From Nematostella vectensis (Eukaryota > Cnidaria > Anthozoa > Actiniaria > Edwardsiidae): a DNA stretch of 64,000 nt. Shown in pieces: positions 1-9,896 of the stretch; within the stretch, counting starts at the first letter, position 1; every line of letters starts with the position of its first letter. The notes beneath the pieces are model-generated. The model saw only the letters and a program-made list of their open reading frames with translations. It was not told where the DNA came from and ran no database searches. The stretch is from contig NC_064044.1 of the NCBI RefSeq assembly GCF_932526225.1, forward strand, positions 4,118,092 to 4,182,091, given 5' to 3'. A program made the translations under genes and the position numbers.

Positions 1-420
1 AGTGACCTATTACCTGAGCTATGGATGTCAATTTAGACTACCGTTGACCCTACCCTGCGTTTTTCTCTAGACACGCCCATGGTTCAGTGGTATAAAACAT
101 TTGAGATACGCACGCTTTTATTATCGGCTAAAGATCTGCAATGCCGCAGTATAAATCTTGCAATAATAAAATTTGTGCCTGATTTTTGCATTACGACCAG
201 TCCTGAACTTTGCATTTATATGATCACATACGACAAAGACTATGAATTCCAAAAACATTTTTTTCAAGAAATAAAAAGGGTCACACCTTTTTGTCGTTAA
301 ATTTAAAAAAATATATAAAAGAAATTTTATATTCTATATTTTTGTGTTTTTATCGCACTACGAAATTTTCGTTGTTTTGCACCGACGAAGGTCTTCACAG
401 AGGTATAAAATATCTGCTGA
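1..420. other. Non-coding stretch downstream of the cyclin exons
   Basis: I see no supported gene here. The 73-residue open frame at 79-300 has low-complexity composition and no recognisable motif. Bases 1-78 resemble 2787-2878 (shared blocks around gagct-atggatg and gtttttct-tagacac), so they look like one member of a dispersed repeat. Because the cyclin gene runs on the minus strand, its remaining exons should lie in or beyond this stretch; I could not identify the next cyclin exon in it. Confidence 0.5.
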
Positions 421-507
421 CTATCTCTCTAGTAGAATAAAATAATAGAATCTCCGGTACCCAGAAAAATCAAACCCCAAACTCTCAAAGTATCTGGATC
501 TTTTTAC

Positions 508-1519
508 CTCAATAAGCCAATCGATCAAGACCGCGCGGGCCTGGTGGCTAACCTCTCCTTGCTTTTCTAGAAAGTTTTCAGGAAGCTGGTACTTGTTTTC
601 TAGCGCCATTGCGTATCGCATAATTTGACTCCTGTAGCTGCTTACAGATGCCCAGTCTTCCACGGTATCTCGTCCTTCAGAAAAAGATAGGAAACTCAAA
701 TACTGCCCTTTCTCTATCTTCCTGTCCCCTAGCAAACCTTTTTACGCGTCTGAAGACGATTAAACTGGGTGCTGTACCAGGACCTCCGGGCCCTAGTTAA
801 CCCATATAGCCCGCTCTATCATACATATATTAATTCTGGTAAGAGGGACAAATGGAGGAGTTTTAAGATTTAAGGAATTGCTGGTTAAGCGTCTATAGAC
901 GATTATACTTGGTGGTCTACCAGGCCCTACTTAACCCATATTGCCCGCTCTATCATACATATTAATCCTGGTTAAGAGGACAAATGGTGGAGTTTTAAGG
1001 AATTGCTGGTTACGCGTCTAAAGAGTAAGGACTCAACCCAAATAGCCCGCTCTATCATACATGGTAAGATTGGTGGAGTTTTAACGAATTGCCGCATCCT
1101 TTCCACCCTAGAACACTATTACTAACAACCCTAAGCTATCAAGGGATTCGCTAGTATAAAAGTATATTGCACTTCCCTCCCCCCTATCGCACTCTCGATT
1201 ACGAGTAATCCTTAGTATAAGAGCATACTGCACTTATTATTTCACAGTGCTTACACCCTCCCCTCCCTTTTCATTTTGTGACCTTACCTTGATCGCTGGC
1301 TACTGTAAAACTGGTGTTTTCTGCGTCCGTAACTTTGTTGTCTTCATCAAAGAATCCGCTGTCATTCAGTCGCGATCGTGTCCTAGGTCGAGGGGCGCAT
1401 AAGATACCTGGCACAAAATGAGTTCCTGTTGATGGGCAACCGAGATCCGGTTTGCAATCCTCATCGTCAGCCGAAATCTTCTCCTCTTTAGATGATGATT
1501 TTTCCGGTGATTGCAGCAT
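508..1519 (-). CDS. Mitotic cyclin (A/B type), 5' two coding exons, partial
   Basis: Two exons join in phase: 1519-1288 (donor GTAAGG) and 728-508 (acceptor TTTGCTAG, donor GTAAAA), giving 151 codons. The first exon is a Ser/Asp-rich N-terminal tail with an R-S-R-L sequence (around residue 50) that could act as a weak destruction box. The second leads into the cyclin box: L-E-N-K-Y, then F-L-E-K-Q, then A-R-A-V-L-I-D-W-L-I-E, matching the M-R-A-I-L-I-D-W-L signature of A/B cyclins. The gene splits exactly after this signature and the rest of the cyclin box lies beyond the window. ATG 1519 was chosen because it is the first Met followed by a cyclin-like tail; the frame is open a little further upstream without an ATG. 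Cyclins activate CDK1/2 at mitosis (family knowledge). A versus B type cannot be decided from this part. Confidence 0.72.
740..1095. repeat. Tandem repeat of about 130-140 bp inside the cyclin intron
   Basis: Two and a half diverged copies lie between the two cyclin exons (starts near 743, 886 and 1013). Shared blocks include acgcgtct, ttaacccatat, gcccgctctatcatacat and ggagttttaaggaattgc. Confidence 0.75.
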
Positions 1520-1689
1520 CGCTGATAGTGTGGTTGAAAGAGGATCGAAGAGTAAAGCACACAGTGAGGGTGTATTTAACAAGGATTGCTAACTTTACTA
1601 TTATTGTTGCAACATACAAACTAAGAAGATTACAAACTAGTTAGCTGGACTCATCCTGAGCTGTCAAAAGGAAAGAATTACAATATTTG

Positions 1690-1751
1690 ATTGGCGTGAA
1701 GTTTTTACAAGCCAGCCAATCACAGCTTTGGTATTAATCTAATCAACCAAT
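1690..1751 (-). promoter_or_regulatory. Three CCAAT boxes upstream of the cyclin gene
   Basis: Read on the plus strand, ATTGG is at 1690-1694 and CCAAT at 1716-1720 and 1747-1751, the last two 31 bp apart. They lie about 170-230 bp upstream of the proposed cyclin ATG. Multiple NF-Y CCAAT boxes at about 30-bp spacing are a known feature of mitotic cyclin promoters. Function here is inferred from position. Confidence 0.5.
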
Positions 1752-1834
1752 CACTGACGAGCTATAATGAAAGCGTGCAAACTTGCCCACAAAACCACAG
1801 TCAATGACAATTTATTCCTAATGCAATTCCTAAA

Positions 1835-1912
1835 GGGTGTGGATTTGGCACGCGTCCACGCGTACCATCTACCAATGATAAAGCGCGTACCATCTACCAA
1901 TGATAAAGCGCG
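1835..1912. repeat. Short direct repeat
   Basis: The block gcgtaccatctaccaatgat followed by aaagcgc occurs twice in a row. The surrounding 69-residue frame is not a supported gene. I see nothing else between the cyclin promoter and about 2400. Confidence 0.6.
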
Positions 1913-2408
1913 AGCCATTCTCCGTCTACGTGTAAATAGAAAAACTATTGACTGGCTGCCTGGTTGGTCTACGTAGGCACGGTGGGATACGGGAAGTAAA
2001 TAGCTATAGCATGAAATGGTACAACTCTTTGATAACAGAGAAGTTTCGTTGAAGTCTCAAACAACCCATCGTCCGAGCAAAAGACGATAAAAGGTCAGCG
2101 AATCTACTCTGTTTCGTTTTCTTAGGGGATTTAGTTTCTCTTAAGTTTACTCTTATGGGTGGGTTTTATGATTTTTAAGAGTTTATTATAACTTTACAAG
2201 ATCAGGCTCGTGTCGAGAGGGGGGGGGATCCCACCCTATTTATGTGACAAGATGATTTAGGGCCCTCGAATGGACTTTTGTGAGCACCCCGTTTTTTATG
2301 CGAGAGCATTTTTAGGCGGAAAAAAATGCGCGAGCACGGCGGAAAAAATTGCGCAAGCATGCGAGCAAATCGAAATATTTCGGGGGACCATTCGGGGGCC
2401 CTTGATTT

Positions 2409-2706
2409 CAGGCCCGTACCCAGGGGGAGTGCAGGAGGTGCGAACTTTCGGTCCAATGAACGTTGTATTTGTAGACAAAACTATAAAGCATAAGCTAGAT
2501 CACTCTGGTACATAGCCAAATCCGACAATAAACGTCCCTTGGCGATACTAAAGGCATAAAAAAAATCCCATTTTGTTCTTTCGGGGATGGTTAGATTTTT
2601 ATCAGAGAACTTATTCCCTCCATCCCCCCCCCCCCCCTTCCCGGAAAAATTAGGTCCACTTTTTCGGATTTTGCACCCTCTCATGAAAATCCTGGGTACG
2701 GGCCTG
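2409..2706. mobile_element. MITE, 298 bp, 16-bp perfect terminal inverted repeats
   Basis: The left end caggcccgtacccagg (2409-2424) is the exact reverse complement of the right end cctgggtacgggcctg (2691-2706). A 5-bp target duplication gattt flanks both sides (2404-2408 and 2707-2711). It has no transposase, so it must be non-autonomous. G/C homopolymer tracts sit inside it. Related ends occur at 13684-13700, 26572, 43425 and 59777. Confidence 0.9.
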
Positions 2707-2786
2707 GATTTCGACTGCCGTTTACCCCATCGTTGGTGGTTAAGACTTTATGTGTGTGTTTGGATAGAAAACGTTTATAGATGGAT

Positions 2787-2878
2787 CTAGTGAGCTATTA
2801 TCAGAGCTACGGATGCCGATTTGAACATCAGTGGTCAGTGAATTGCTTTTCTGGACCCCCTACGTTTTTCTTTAGACA
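2787..2878. repeat. Diverged copy of the window's first 78 bases
   Basis: Blocks such as agtgagctatta, gagctacggatg and cgtttttctttagacac match 1-78 at roughly 70-80% by eye. The two copies flank the cyclin 5' region. Confidence 0.5.
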
Positions 2879-3386
2879 CCATTGAAGATATTAATATTCT
2901 TGTTTGACATTATAATCCATGCGTCGACAGTGAATAAAACAGTTGGTGTATCTAATTGTGCATAATCAGTGATTAACCAAGCGATATGTTTACAGTTCAT
3001 TTTCTATAAAACAAACTAACTTTTTTCTTTTTTCTAATTATAAAGATATTAATAATATATATTATTTGTATTTTGCGCGAGGATTTTTTGACTGTGATGA
3101 CTAGTTCTTTTTTTATTCTTCAGTTTCAGTTTATTGTTTTGTCACTTAATACATTTTTTTAAATAAAGATAATTATAATAATTTACATAGTAGTGTGACA
3201 AGGAGGACCGTAAGAAACCGCAAGGCTTATACGAGACGGACCTCCTAAATCTTAACAGAAAATACATATTTGATAGTTCGAACAGTCAGATTAATCATAT
3301 AAATATTTGTTAGGAGAGCTTTCATATTTTTATTCATACTTATATAAAAAACACACACACAAACACAAATCGAGAAAGAAAAAAAA

Positions 3387-6300
3387 TTAAGAGTTAATAA
3401 GAGAAGTCTTTAACTTATTACAAAAAGAGTTAAGCGTTTTGGCAGACTGAATATCAGAAGACAATGAATTGAAATATTTAGGTCCCTGATGTCTTAACGC
3501 AAACTTATGTATATTTGTTCTAAACTTTGAAATATGCAACAAGTTAGAGCTTCTCGTGTAATAATCGTGAATTTGAGAGTTCAATTGAAATATCCTGTTA
3601 AATGTTTGGGGAAGTAACCTATTTTTAAATTGATACATTAACTTACCTATTTGAAATAAAAATAAATAATTGAATTTCAATATGTTTAGATTCCTATGTC
3701 GGATCAGTGTGTGCATCATAGGATGCTCCAACAATTATACGTATTGCTCGTTTTTGGAGCATAAGAATACGATTTAAATTAGATGGATAAGTGGATCTCC
3801 AAACACTAACACAGTATTGCAAGTATGGATATAACAAAGAATAATACAACGTCAATAGTGATTGCTTTAAAAGGCAAAAACTTGCTTTATACATAATTCC
3901 TACAGCTTTTGAAACCTTACGCGCGACATTGGTAATATGTGGTAACCATGTCAAGTGTTCGTCAAGAATAACACCTAAAATACTGTTTCTTTGACTCGCT
4001 TTATATTCTGATCACCTAAGGTGACCTTTATATCAAGGTTTTGCCTTTTTTGCCGTGGCCTAAAGATAATATAGTTTGATTTTTTTATATTTATAGATAA
4101 CTTGTTTGCACAAAACCAATCTGTTAATTTGGTAAGTTCATTATTGATTGTGAGACATAATGAGTCTAAGTTTTTATGGGAGAAAAATATACTTGTATAA
4201 TCAGCAAATAAAAGTATGTCTAAGGCGGTTGAAACGCTACATATATCATTGATATAAATCAGAAAGAGAAGCGGCCCGAGCACGCTGCCTTGTGGGACAC
4301 CGCACTTCACTAATTTACGACAAGAAGAAACGCCATTAAAATTTACAAACTGCTCTCTATCTGAAAGATAACTTTCAAACCATTTGAGAGGAGTTCCACC
4401 TATTCCATAGTTATGCAATTTCGCTAGTAAAATGCCATGATTGACCGTGTCAAACGCCTTTGACAGATCAATAAAAACGCCTAGAGTATATTTTTTATAA
4501 TCAATAGCACTAGATAGAGTATCGTATAAATGAAGAAGTGAAAGAGCTGTCGAATGGTTCTTTCTAAAACCATATTGGTTATTTGATAGAATATCATATT
4601 TAATCAGGAAATTATATAACCGTTTATATACAACTTTCTCGAAAAAAATCGAAAAAACTGGTAAGACGGACACAGGTCTATAGTTTGCATAAAAAGTCTG
4701 ATCACCAGTCTTAAACAGTGGTAAAACGCGTGCCACTTTTAACTTCTTTGGGACTATACCAGACCGAGTAGATAAATTGATAATATCAGATATTGGTTTG
4801 GAAATGATATCAATATTTGGCTTTATAATATCCATGTGGATATTGTCAAACCCAGCAGCTGTGCCAGGACGAAGGCTTGAGCAGATCTCAATGATTTCTT
4901 GGTGATCAGTATCAGAAAAAAATATTGAATTAAGAATATCATTGTTCAGAAAACTAGAGAAACATTTATCAGAAGATGGTACTTTCTCCGCTAACGAGGG
5001 ACCAAGATTTGTGAAATAATCACAAAAACCATTTGCAATCTTCATCGGATCGCTGACTTCACGGCCGGTAACCTTAAATGTAGAAGGCAAACGTGAATTA
5101 CTTTGACGACGATTAATAACTTCATTAAGAATTCTCCACGTTTTTTTAACGTCGGATTTGTATTCGGATAGTTTTTTGTCATAATAATCACGCTTTGCTA
5201 TTTTAAGTATGTGATTAAGCTTATTTCTAAACTTCTTATATTGATGTTCGTGACGTAATGTTGGAGAGCATAAGAATTGTCTATATAAGTTATTTTTTTT
5301 CTTGATTGACCTCAAGAGACCTTTAGTTAACCAAGGCTTCCTTGTAATGCTTTTCTTTGTTTTAACTTTTTTTAATGGGAAACAATTGTTATAAATCGTC
5401 GTAAACTTATCTAAGAAATTGCTATAAGCACTACAAGGATCATCATCAGGGATATGATCCCAACTGTGCATTTCTAGTTCAGATCTAAATTTCGCCTTGC
5501 TGGTGGCGGATTTTTCTCTATAAAATGTCCATTGTTTGTGATCAACAACATTAATATTTTCTGAAAGTAAAGTAAAAACTGGTAAGTGATCAGATACATC
5601 CGAAAACAATACCCCGCTTTTACTGAAACTATCGTGGTCGTTAATAAAGATATTGTCAAGAAGTGTAGCGGTATGAGAAGTTATTCTTGTTGGGCGCGTT
5701 ATCAAAGGAAAAAACATTTTAGAATACATTATGTCCAAAAATTCAGCAGTTAAACGATGGGTATCATGCTTCATTAGGTCCAAATTCCAATCGGCCATTA
5801 ATATACACAACTTGTTATTTTTAGAGATGGCTAAAAGAATTTGATCTAGTTCATCACAAAATTCTTGTACGTCTTTTTCTGGCGGTCTATAGACAACGCC
5901 AACAATAATGTTTCTTTCCTTTTGACGAGTTATTTCAACAAATAAGGATTCCGCGCAGGTATCAGAAAAGCATATTCCCGGGCGGCATTTAAACTCGAAT
6001 TCCAGGCTACATAATTGCAGCCTGGAATGTCACAAGAATGACAAACATTTTTTAGCCAAGTCTCACTAATTCCTATCATTGAGAAAGTTAAATTCAGTGT
6101 TGACAGTAAATTGGTTACCTTATCAAAATTACCGGACAAACTTCGGGTATTCAAATGTAAAATAGACAACCTCTTTTCCGTCTTACTATTCACTAATTCG
6201 TTAAATTGATCCTCGATGTAGTAGTCACATGAAAACGACGAATAGAAATTTGCATCGGGATCATTGTTAACGCATAAGCTAAGTTGCTTGTTTGTTTCAG

Positions 6301-6496
6301 AAAGTAAGGGGTTGAATTTAAGATTTTCTAATCGATCATGATCGAATCTAATTAAGCCATTTTGCTGTTCAAAAAGCGCTGATTGAAAATCTTCATCCGA
6401 TAAATGACAAAAAGGCAAAACGTTAGCTAAAGGAATATTCAGATTACTTATCACGCTATCCGCTGCCGGCTGCCTGGATGTTACCTTCGGCTGCAT
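3387..6496 (-). pseudogene. LINE ORF2: AP endonuclease and reverse transcriptase, frameshifted
   Basis: ORF2 starts at ATG 6496, overlapping the end of ORF1 by 41 bases. The endonuclease part shows L-H-L-N-T-R-S-L and I-S-E-T-W-L, then after a frameshift near 5950 G-V-V-Y-R-P-P, A-D-W-N-L-D-L (usually G-D-F-N) and S-D-H-L-P-V-F. The reverse transcriptase follows (5810-3975) with F-R-K-N-H-S-T, the motif-A string D-L-S-K-A-F-D, and G-V-P-Q-G-S-V-L-G-P. Motif C reads F-A-D-Y instead of F-A-D-D, which removes a metal-binding Asp. Two more frameshifts break the C-terminal part (3954-3694 and 3734-3387). Dead copy; family assignment from these motifs. Confidence 0.9.
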
Positions 6497-7234
6497 CCTG
6501 TTTCTGATCTCTAATAATTAGGCGATCTAGTATGAAGTAAGCCCTCTTCCCTTTAGCTCTCGCATTCTTCATCTCTTCGATTTTAGCTTCCCTCTTAAGA
6601 AGTGTAGCCCTTGCAAGATCTTCTGCAACGTAGAGACCCGCCGGCTTGTCAATCCTGGCCTTTCTCACAACCGCCTCCTTCGTCTTCCAGTCCTTGAGAG
6701 GACAATCGTCCTCGGCCTCTCTTTCTCCGACTGCGTCAAGGATCTGCCCTTTGCCTTTTTCCTTTCTAAGCGGTGCGCCCTTTCGATCTCAATCTCCAAA
6801 CCAAGCTTCGTCTGGATCGCCTCTTTCACTTTAGCTTCTGAATCGGCCCACGACTCTCCTGGACTTTCGGGTATTCCGGACACACGTATATTATTACGTC
6901 TCGACTGGTTCTCGAGAGCGTCCTTTACTTTAACAACCTCGCTGTCAGTCTCTTTAACTTTCTTGTTGATAGGCCCAAAGCGTTCAACCTCACTCTGAGT
7001 GAACTCAAGGCTTGCCTTTAGGCCCGAAACCTTCTCTACCAGGTCATCGACCCGGCTACTTATCTGCGATACCATTGATTCAAATACGGATCTCATCATG
7101 GATTCCTGGACATCCAGAAGATTTTTCACGGCCGCCATTGTAACCAATTCCTCGTCCTCGACGATAGTAGTCGGACCGGGAGATAAAGAATCAGTTCGGT
7201 TCTTCGCTGCCTTTTTTGATGACTTTCTCGACAT
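6456..7234 (-). pseudogene. LINE ORF1: nucleic-acid-binding protein, frameshifted
   Basis: The N-terminal frame (7234-6665) starts M-S-R-K-S-S-K-K, passes through a heptad-like coiled-coil region (about residues 35-90) and into an RRM-like segment containing R-R-N-N-I-R-V-S-G-I-P and R-A-H-R-L. A frameshift near 6700 moves the reading to the 6668-6456 frame, which ends with K-P-A-G-L-Y-V and K-R-A-Y-F-I-L-D-R-L. This order is that of L1/CR1-type ORF1 proteins, which bind element RNA as trimers (family knowledge). Confidence 0.8.
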
Positions 7235-7300
7235 GATTAAATACAAAGACGCAACAAATTAAAAGAGCAAACTAAACAAAATGGAAATAAAAAATGACTA

Positions 7301-7660
7301 GTTATGTTCTCCCATCAATGCTGTACTTTGATAAGCACATGCCTTTCTTTCGTGAGAGTTAGTCGCCCGTCTCTGAACCGTGCGGAGTGACGACGGGGGT
7401 ATTTAATGCGAGTCACTCGACTTGCTGTAAAGGTTATTAAGAGATCGCCATTTGTTTTAAATGCATTTTTATAATCTTTATAACATGCCGATTTTGGAGC
7501 AATTTTGTCGTTTTTAGTAAAACATGAAAATGAAGCAGAGTGCCGTGGAGTATATAACAAAGCCGAATTGTCAATCTTACTACCAAAGCGCATAATTATT
7601 TTGTATTTCAACGAAGCATGTCTTTGAGGGCGGGGCTATAGACCTAAGGGAGTAAGAGTA
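7301..7660. other. No supported gene; contains a GC-box duplicate
   Basis: The 98-residue minus-strand frame (7315-7611) has no recognisable motif. At about 7608-7638 a block (ttcaacgaagcatgtct, then gagggcggggcta after two extra t) repeats the sequence just upstream of the TATA box at 8683. Confidence 0.5.
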
Positions 7661-7671
7661 AAAAAAGCAAC

Positions 7672-8203
7672 CCCGTTCCTAGAGTAAAAACACACACACA
7701 CAACCCCGCTCCTAGAGTAAAAACACACACACACACAACCCCGCTCCTAGATCAAAAACACACACACACACAACCCCGTTCCTAGAGTAAAAACACACAC
7801 ACACACAACCCCGTTCCTAGATCAAAAACACACACACACACAACCCCGTTCCTAGAGTAAAAAAACACACACACAACCCCGGTCCTAGAGTAAAAACACA
7901 CACACACACAACCCCGTTCCTAGAGTAAAAAAACACACACACACACAACCCCGTTCCTAGAGTAAAAAAACACACACACACAACCCCGTTCCTAGAGTAA
8001 AAAAACACACACACACACAACCCCGTTCCTAGAGTAAAAACACACACACACACAACCCTGTTCCTAGAGTAAAAAAACACACACACAACCCCGGTCCTAG
8101 AGTAAAAACACACACACACACAACCCCGTTCCTAGAGTAAAAACACACACACACACAACCCTGTTCCTAGAGTAAAAAAACACACACACAACCCCGTTCC
8201 TAT
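7672..8203. repeat. CA-rich minisatellite, about 37-bp unit, about 14 copies
   Basis: Each unit contains cctagagtaaaaa, a run of ca dinucleotides and accccgttc; some copies read atcaaaaa. The 100-residue minus-strand frame across it (repeating V-C-V-C-F and Y-S-R-N) is a by-product of the repeat. Confidence 0.95.
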
Positions 8204-8640
8204 TTAAGGCAGCATATGATATCTTTTTTGACTTTTTACTGTCGTGTCCAATTTACGATGTTCGGCTGACCGTTCCTAATGGTTAAAATCTTCGGGGAGT
8301 CGGGTGGCCCGAGAACAGCCTAGCTGAGTCGGGAGTCAGCGATGCAGGGAAAAGCGACGATTAATTATTGTCAAATGAAAACGTCTTTCGTGTGCGACCG
8401 TTGCGCAATGGAGCATGAATTTACCATCCACGATAAGAGCAAATCAAAATGCCAGTTTCTTTTGCTGTGCTTGTCTTTTCTTATGTTTGTAGGTTTTATT
8501 TACATTTTTTCGCAAATACTTTTCTTCTTTATATAGCATCCGCTTAAACTTTAATATAGGATGCCGTAGATTTGTCCGATCGAGGCGCACAAAGTATGCA
8601 AATAGATCGAGTTTAATCCTCGTAAAACATTGCTGTAGGA
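8204..8640. other. Intergenic stretch with one short hydrophobic open frame
   Basis: The frame 8342-8536 would encode 64 residues with a C-D-R-C pair and a hydrophobic C-terminal segment. I cannot tie it to a family or to splice sites, so I do not call it a gene. Confidence 0.35.
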
Positions 8641-8663
8641 CAAACCTTCAACGAAGCATGTCT

Positions 8664-8689
8664 GAGGGCGGGGCTAGAATGTTATAAAA
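8664..8689 (+). promoter_or_regulatory. GC box and TATA box of the secreted-peptide gene
   Basis: gagggcggggc (8664-8674) is followed 9 bp later by tataaaa (8683-8689). Transcription would then start near 8713-8720. A 5' UTR exon ending at the donor AAG|GTATAG (8781/8782) follows. Confidence 0.6.
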
Positions 8690-9623
8690 ACATGTTATCT
8701 CCAGTTTGCCTTAGTCAAGCTCAGCCGGCTACAGAGAACAGAACTTCTTTCAAAGAGCGTTCAAGAGAAATTCTACTTAAGGTATAGGTATGGTGCAGTT
8801 TTTCAATAACCTGTTTAAGTCAGTCAAGGTATACATTATATATCAATGATTCTATGATAGAGCTCAACAGTACAGAACTGATTCTGAATTTTCAAGATCT
8901 CGAGCGCGGTCAGACTTTGACTGGTAAAAGTTTCGCCAGGCCCAGTTTCTTGGTGCCCAAATTAACAAAGTCAACTTAAGGTTGCACTTGCTTTGTTTCG
9001 GGAATGGAATGTTAGGAACATGCAGTGGTAAGGAATCAATGAGGGATTTTTTCGACTGCTATTAGTGAAGCGCATCGTCTACGATCGCCAAGTTTTGGCG
9101 CCTTTTTTAATTCACACACGCAAGTTTTTCTGTATACAAATATATTTAAACTATTGAAGTCGTATAAAACATATAAAAAAATGTTACAAGAGGGAATCGC
9201 GAATGACAAACGGTAATGACTGCCCTACAAACAAGAAATATCTTGGGTCATAATTACATGAAAATATGCACAGAGGTCAGCCTTAGAATTGACATTTTAG
9301 AACTTTCATTTTTTACTTAAATTGAATCTTAAAATACAATTTGAATCTAAAATCCTAAATCAATAAGCATCTTCAAGAATTCAGGCAACGGCAATCATGG
9401 AAAACAGTTTAAGCTATTGTAATAGTTTTATGTTATAAGTACCATGTTTTCGATTGTATAGTGATGATTTTAAATAGTTTTATGAATGTATGTTTCACTC
9501 GGACGAGGCGTAAAGGCGCTTATTCGAGCAATAACAGGTAATACCCTCCCCCACCCTTCATTATTGAATGATAATAATAAAAATTTTCATTTCAGTCCCC
9601 ATCCTCCAAGCTACTGCCACACG

Positions 9624-9896
9624 ATGAACTCAAGAATGTTTGTTGTCGGTCTCCTTGTTGCCTTGGTGATCTGTGCAAACTTACCCACCTCAGACGGGCT
9701 ACCAGGTGGTAGACGCCGCGACTACAGGCGCCGCCGAAGCCTGACCAACAATAAGTTCAAGAAAAGCGCTGTCGTCCCAAAGATGAAGACGAACACGGAT
9801 TTCGACGAATTAATTAACCATTTGAAGGCATTAAATGAGGACAACGACAGGTGCGGTAATTCTCAAAAGCATTGTGTATACACTTATTTCAAATAG
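9624..9896 (+). CDS. Small secreted, basic, peptide-precursor-like protein (90 aa)
   Basis: The coding exon begins after the acceptor TTTCATTTCAG (9595), with ATG at 9624; a non-coding first exon (about 8715-8781) precedes it. Residues 1-25 form a clear signal peptide (M-F-V-V-G-L-L-V-A-L-V-I-C core, likely cut after S-D-G). The remainder is rich in basic cleavage sites (R-R-R at 30-32, R-R-R-R at 35-38, K-K at 46-47). It ends with two cysteines, C77 and C84, six residues apart, which could form a small disulfide ring, then V-Y-T-Y-F-K. This resembles a neuropeptide or other processed secreted-peptide precursor, but I recognise no family. One caution: GACAG|GTGCGG at about 9849-9850 could be a splice donor, which would change the C terminus. 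Confidence 0.6.
   Translation: MNSRMFVVGLLVALVICANLPTSDGLPGGRRRDYRRRRSLTNNKFKKSAVVPKMKTNTDFDELINHLKALNEDNDRCGNSQKHCVYTYFK

Larger units (their letters stand above)
3117..7300 (-). mobile_element. CR1/Jockey-group non-LTR retrotransposon, degraded
   Basis: A nearly full-length LINE lies on the minus strand, with ORF1 (about 7234-6456) and ORF2 (6496-3387, endonuclease plus reverse transcriptase) and a 3' UTR down to about 3117. The 3' UTR contains a stem at about 3200-3245, where aggaggaccg pairs with cggacctcct with one mismatch, a likely template feature for reverse transcription. The 3' end has a short tandem tail (actgaaactgaag on the minus strand) typical of CR1-like elements. The 5' border near 7300 is estimated from the start of ORF1; no target duplication was found. 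Several frameshifts and a damaged RT catalytic motif show it is inactive. Confidence 0.88.

Noticed and set aside
7672-8203. Regular short repeats that could suggest a CRISPR array
   Set aside because: Units are contiguous with no unique spacers and the genome is eukaryotic. It is a minisatellite. The same holds for the arrays at 29451, 36299, 53095 and 55270.
8342-8536. 64-residue frame with C-D-R-C and a hydrophobic tail
   Set aside because: Too short and without homology or transcript signals; noted under the intergenic entry only.
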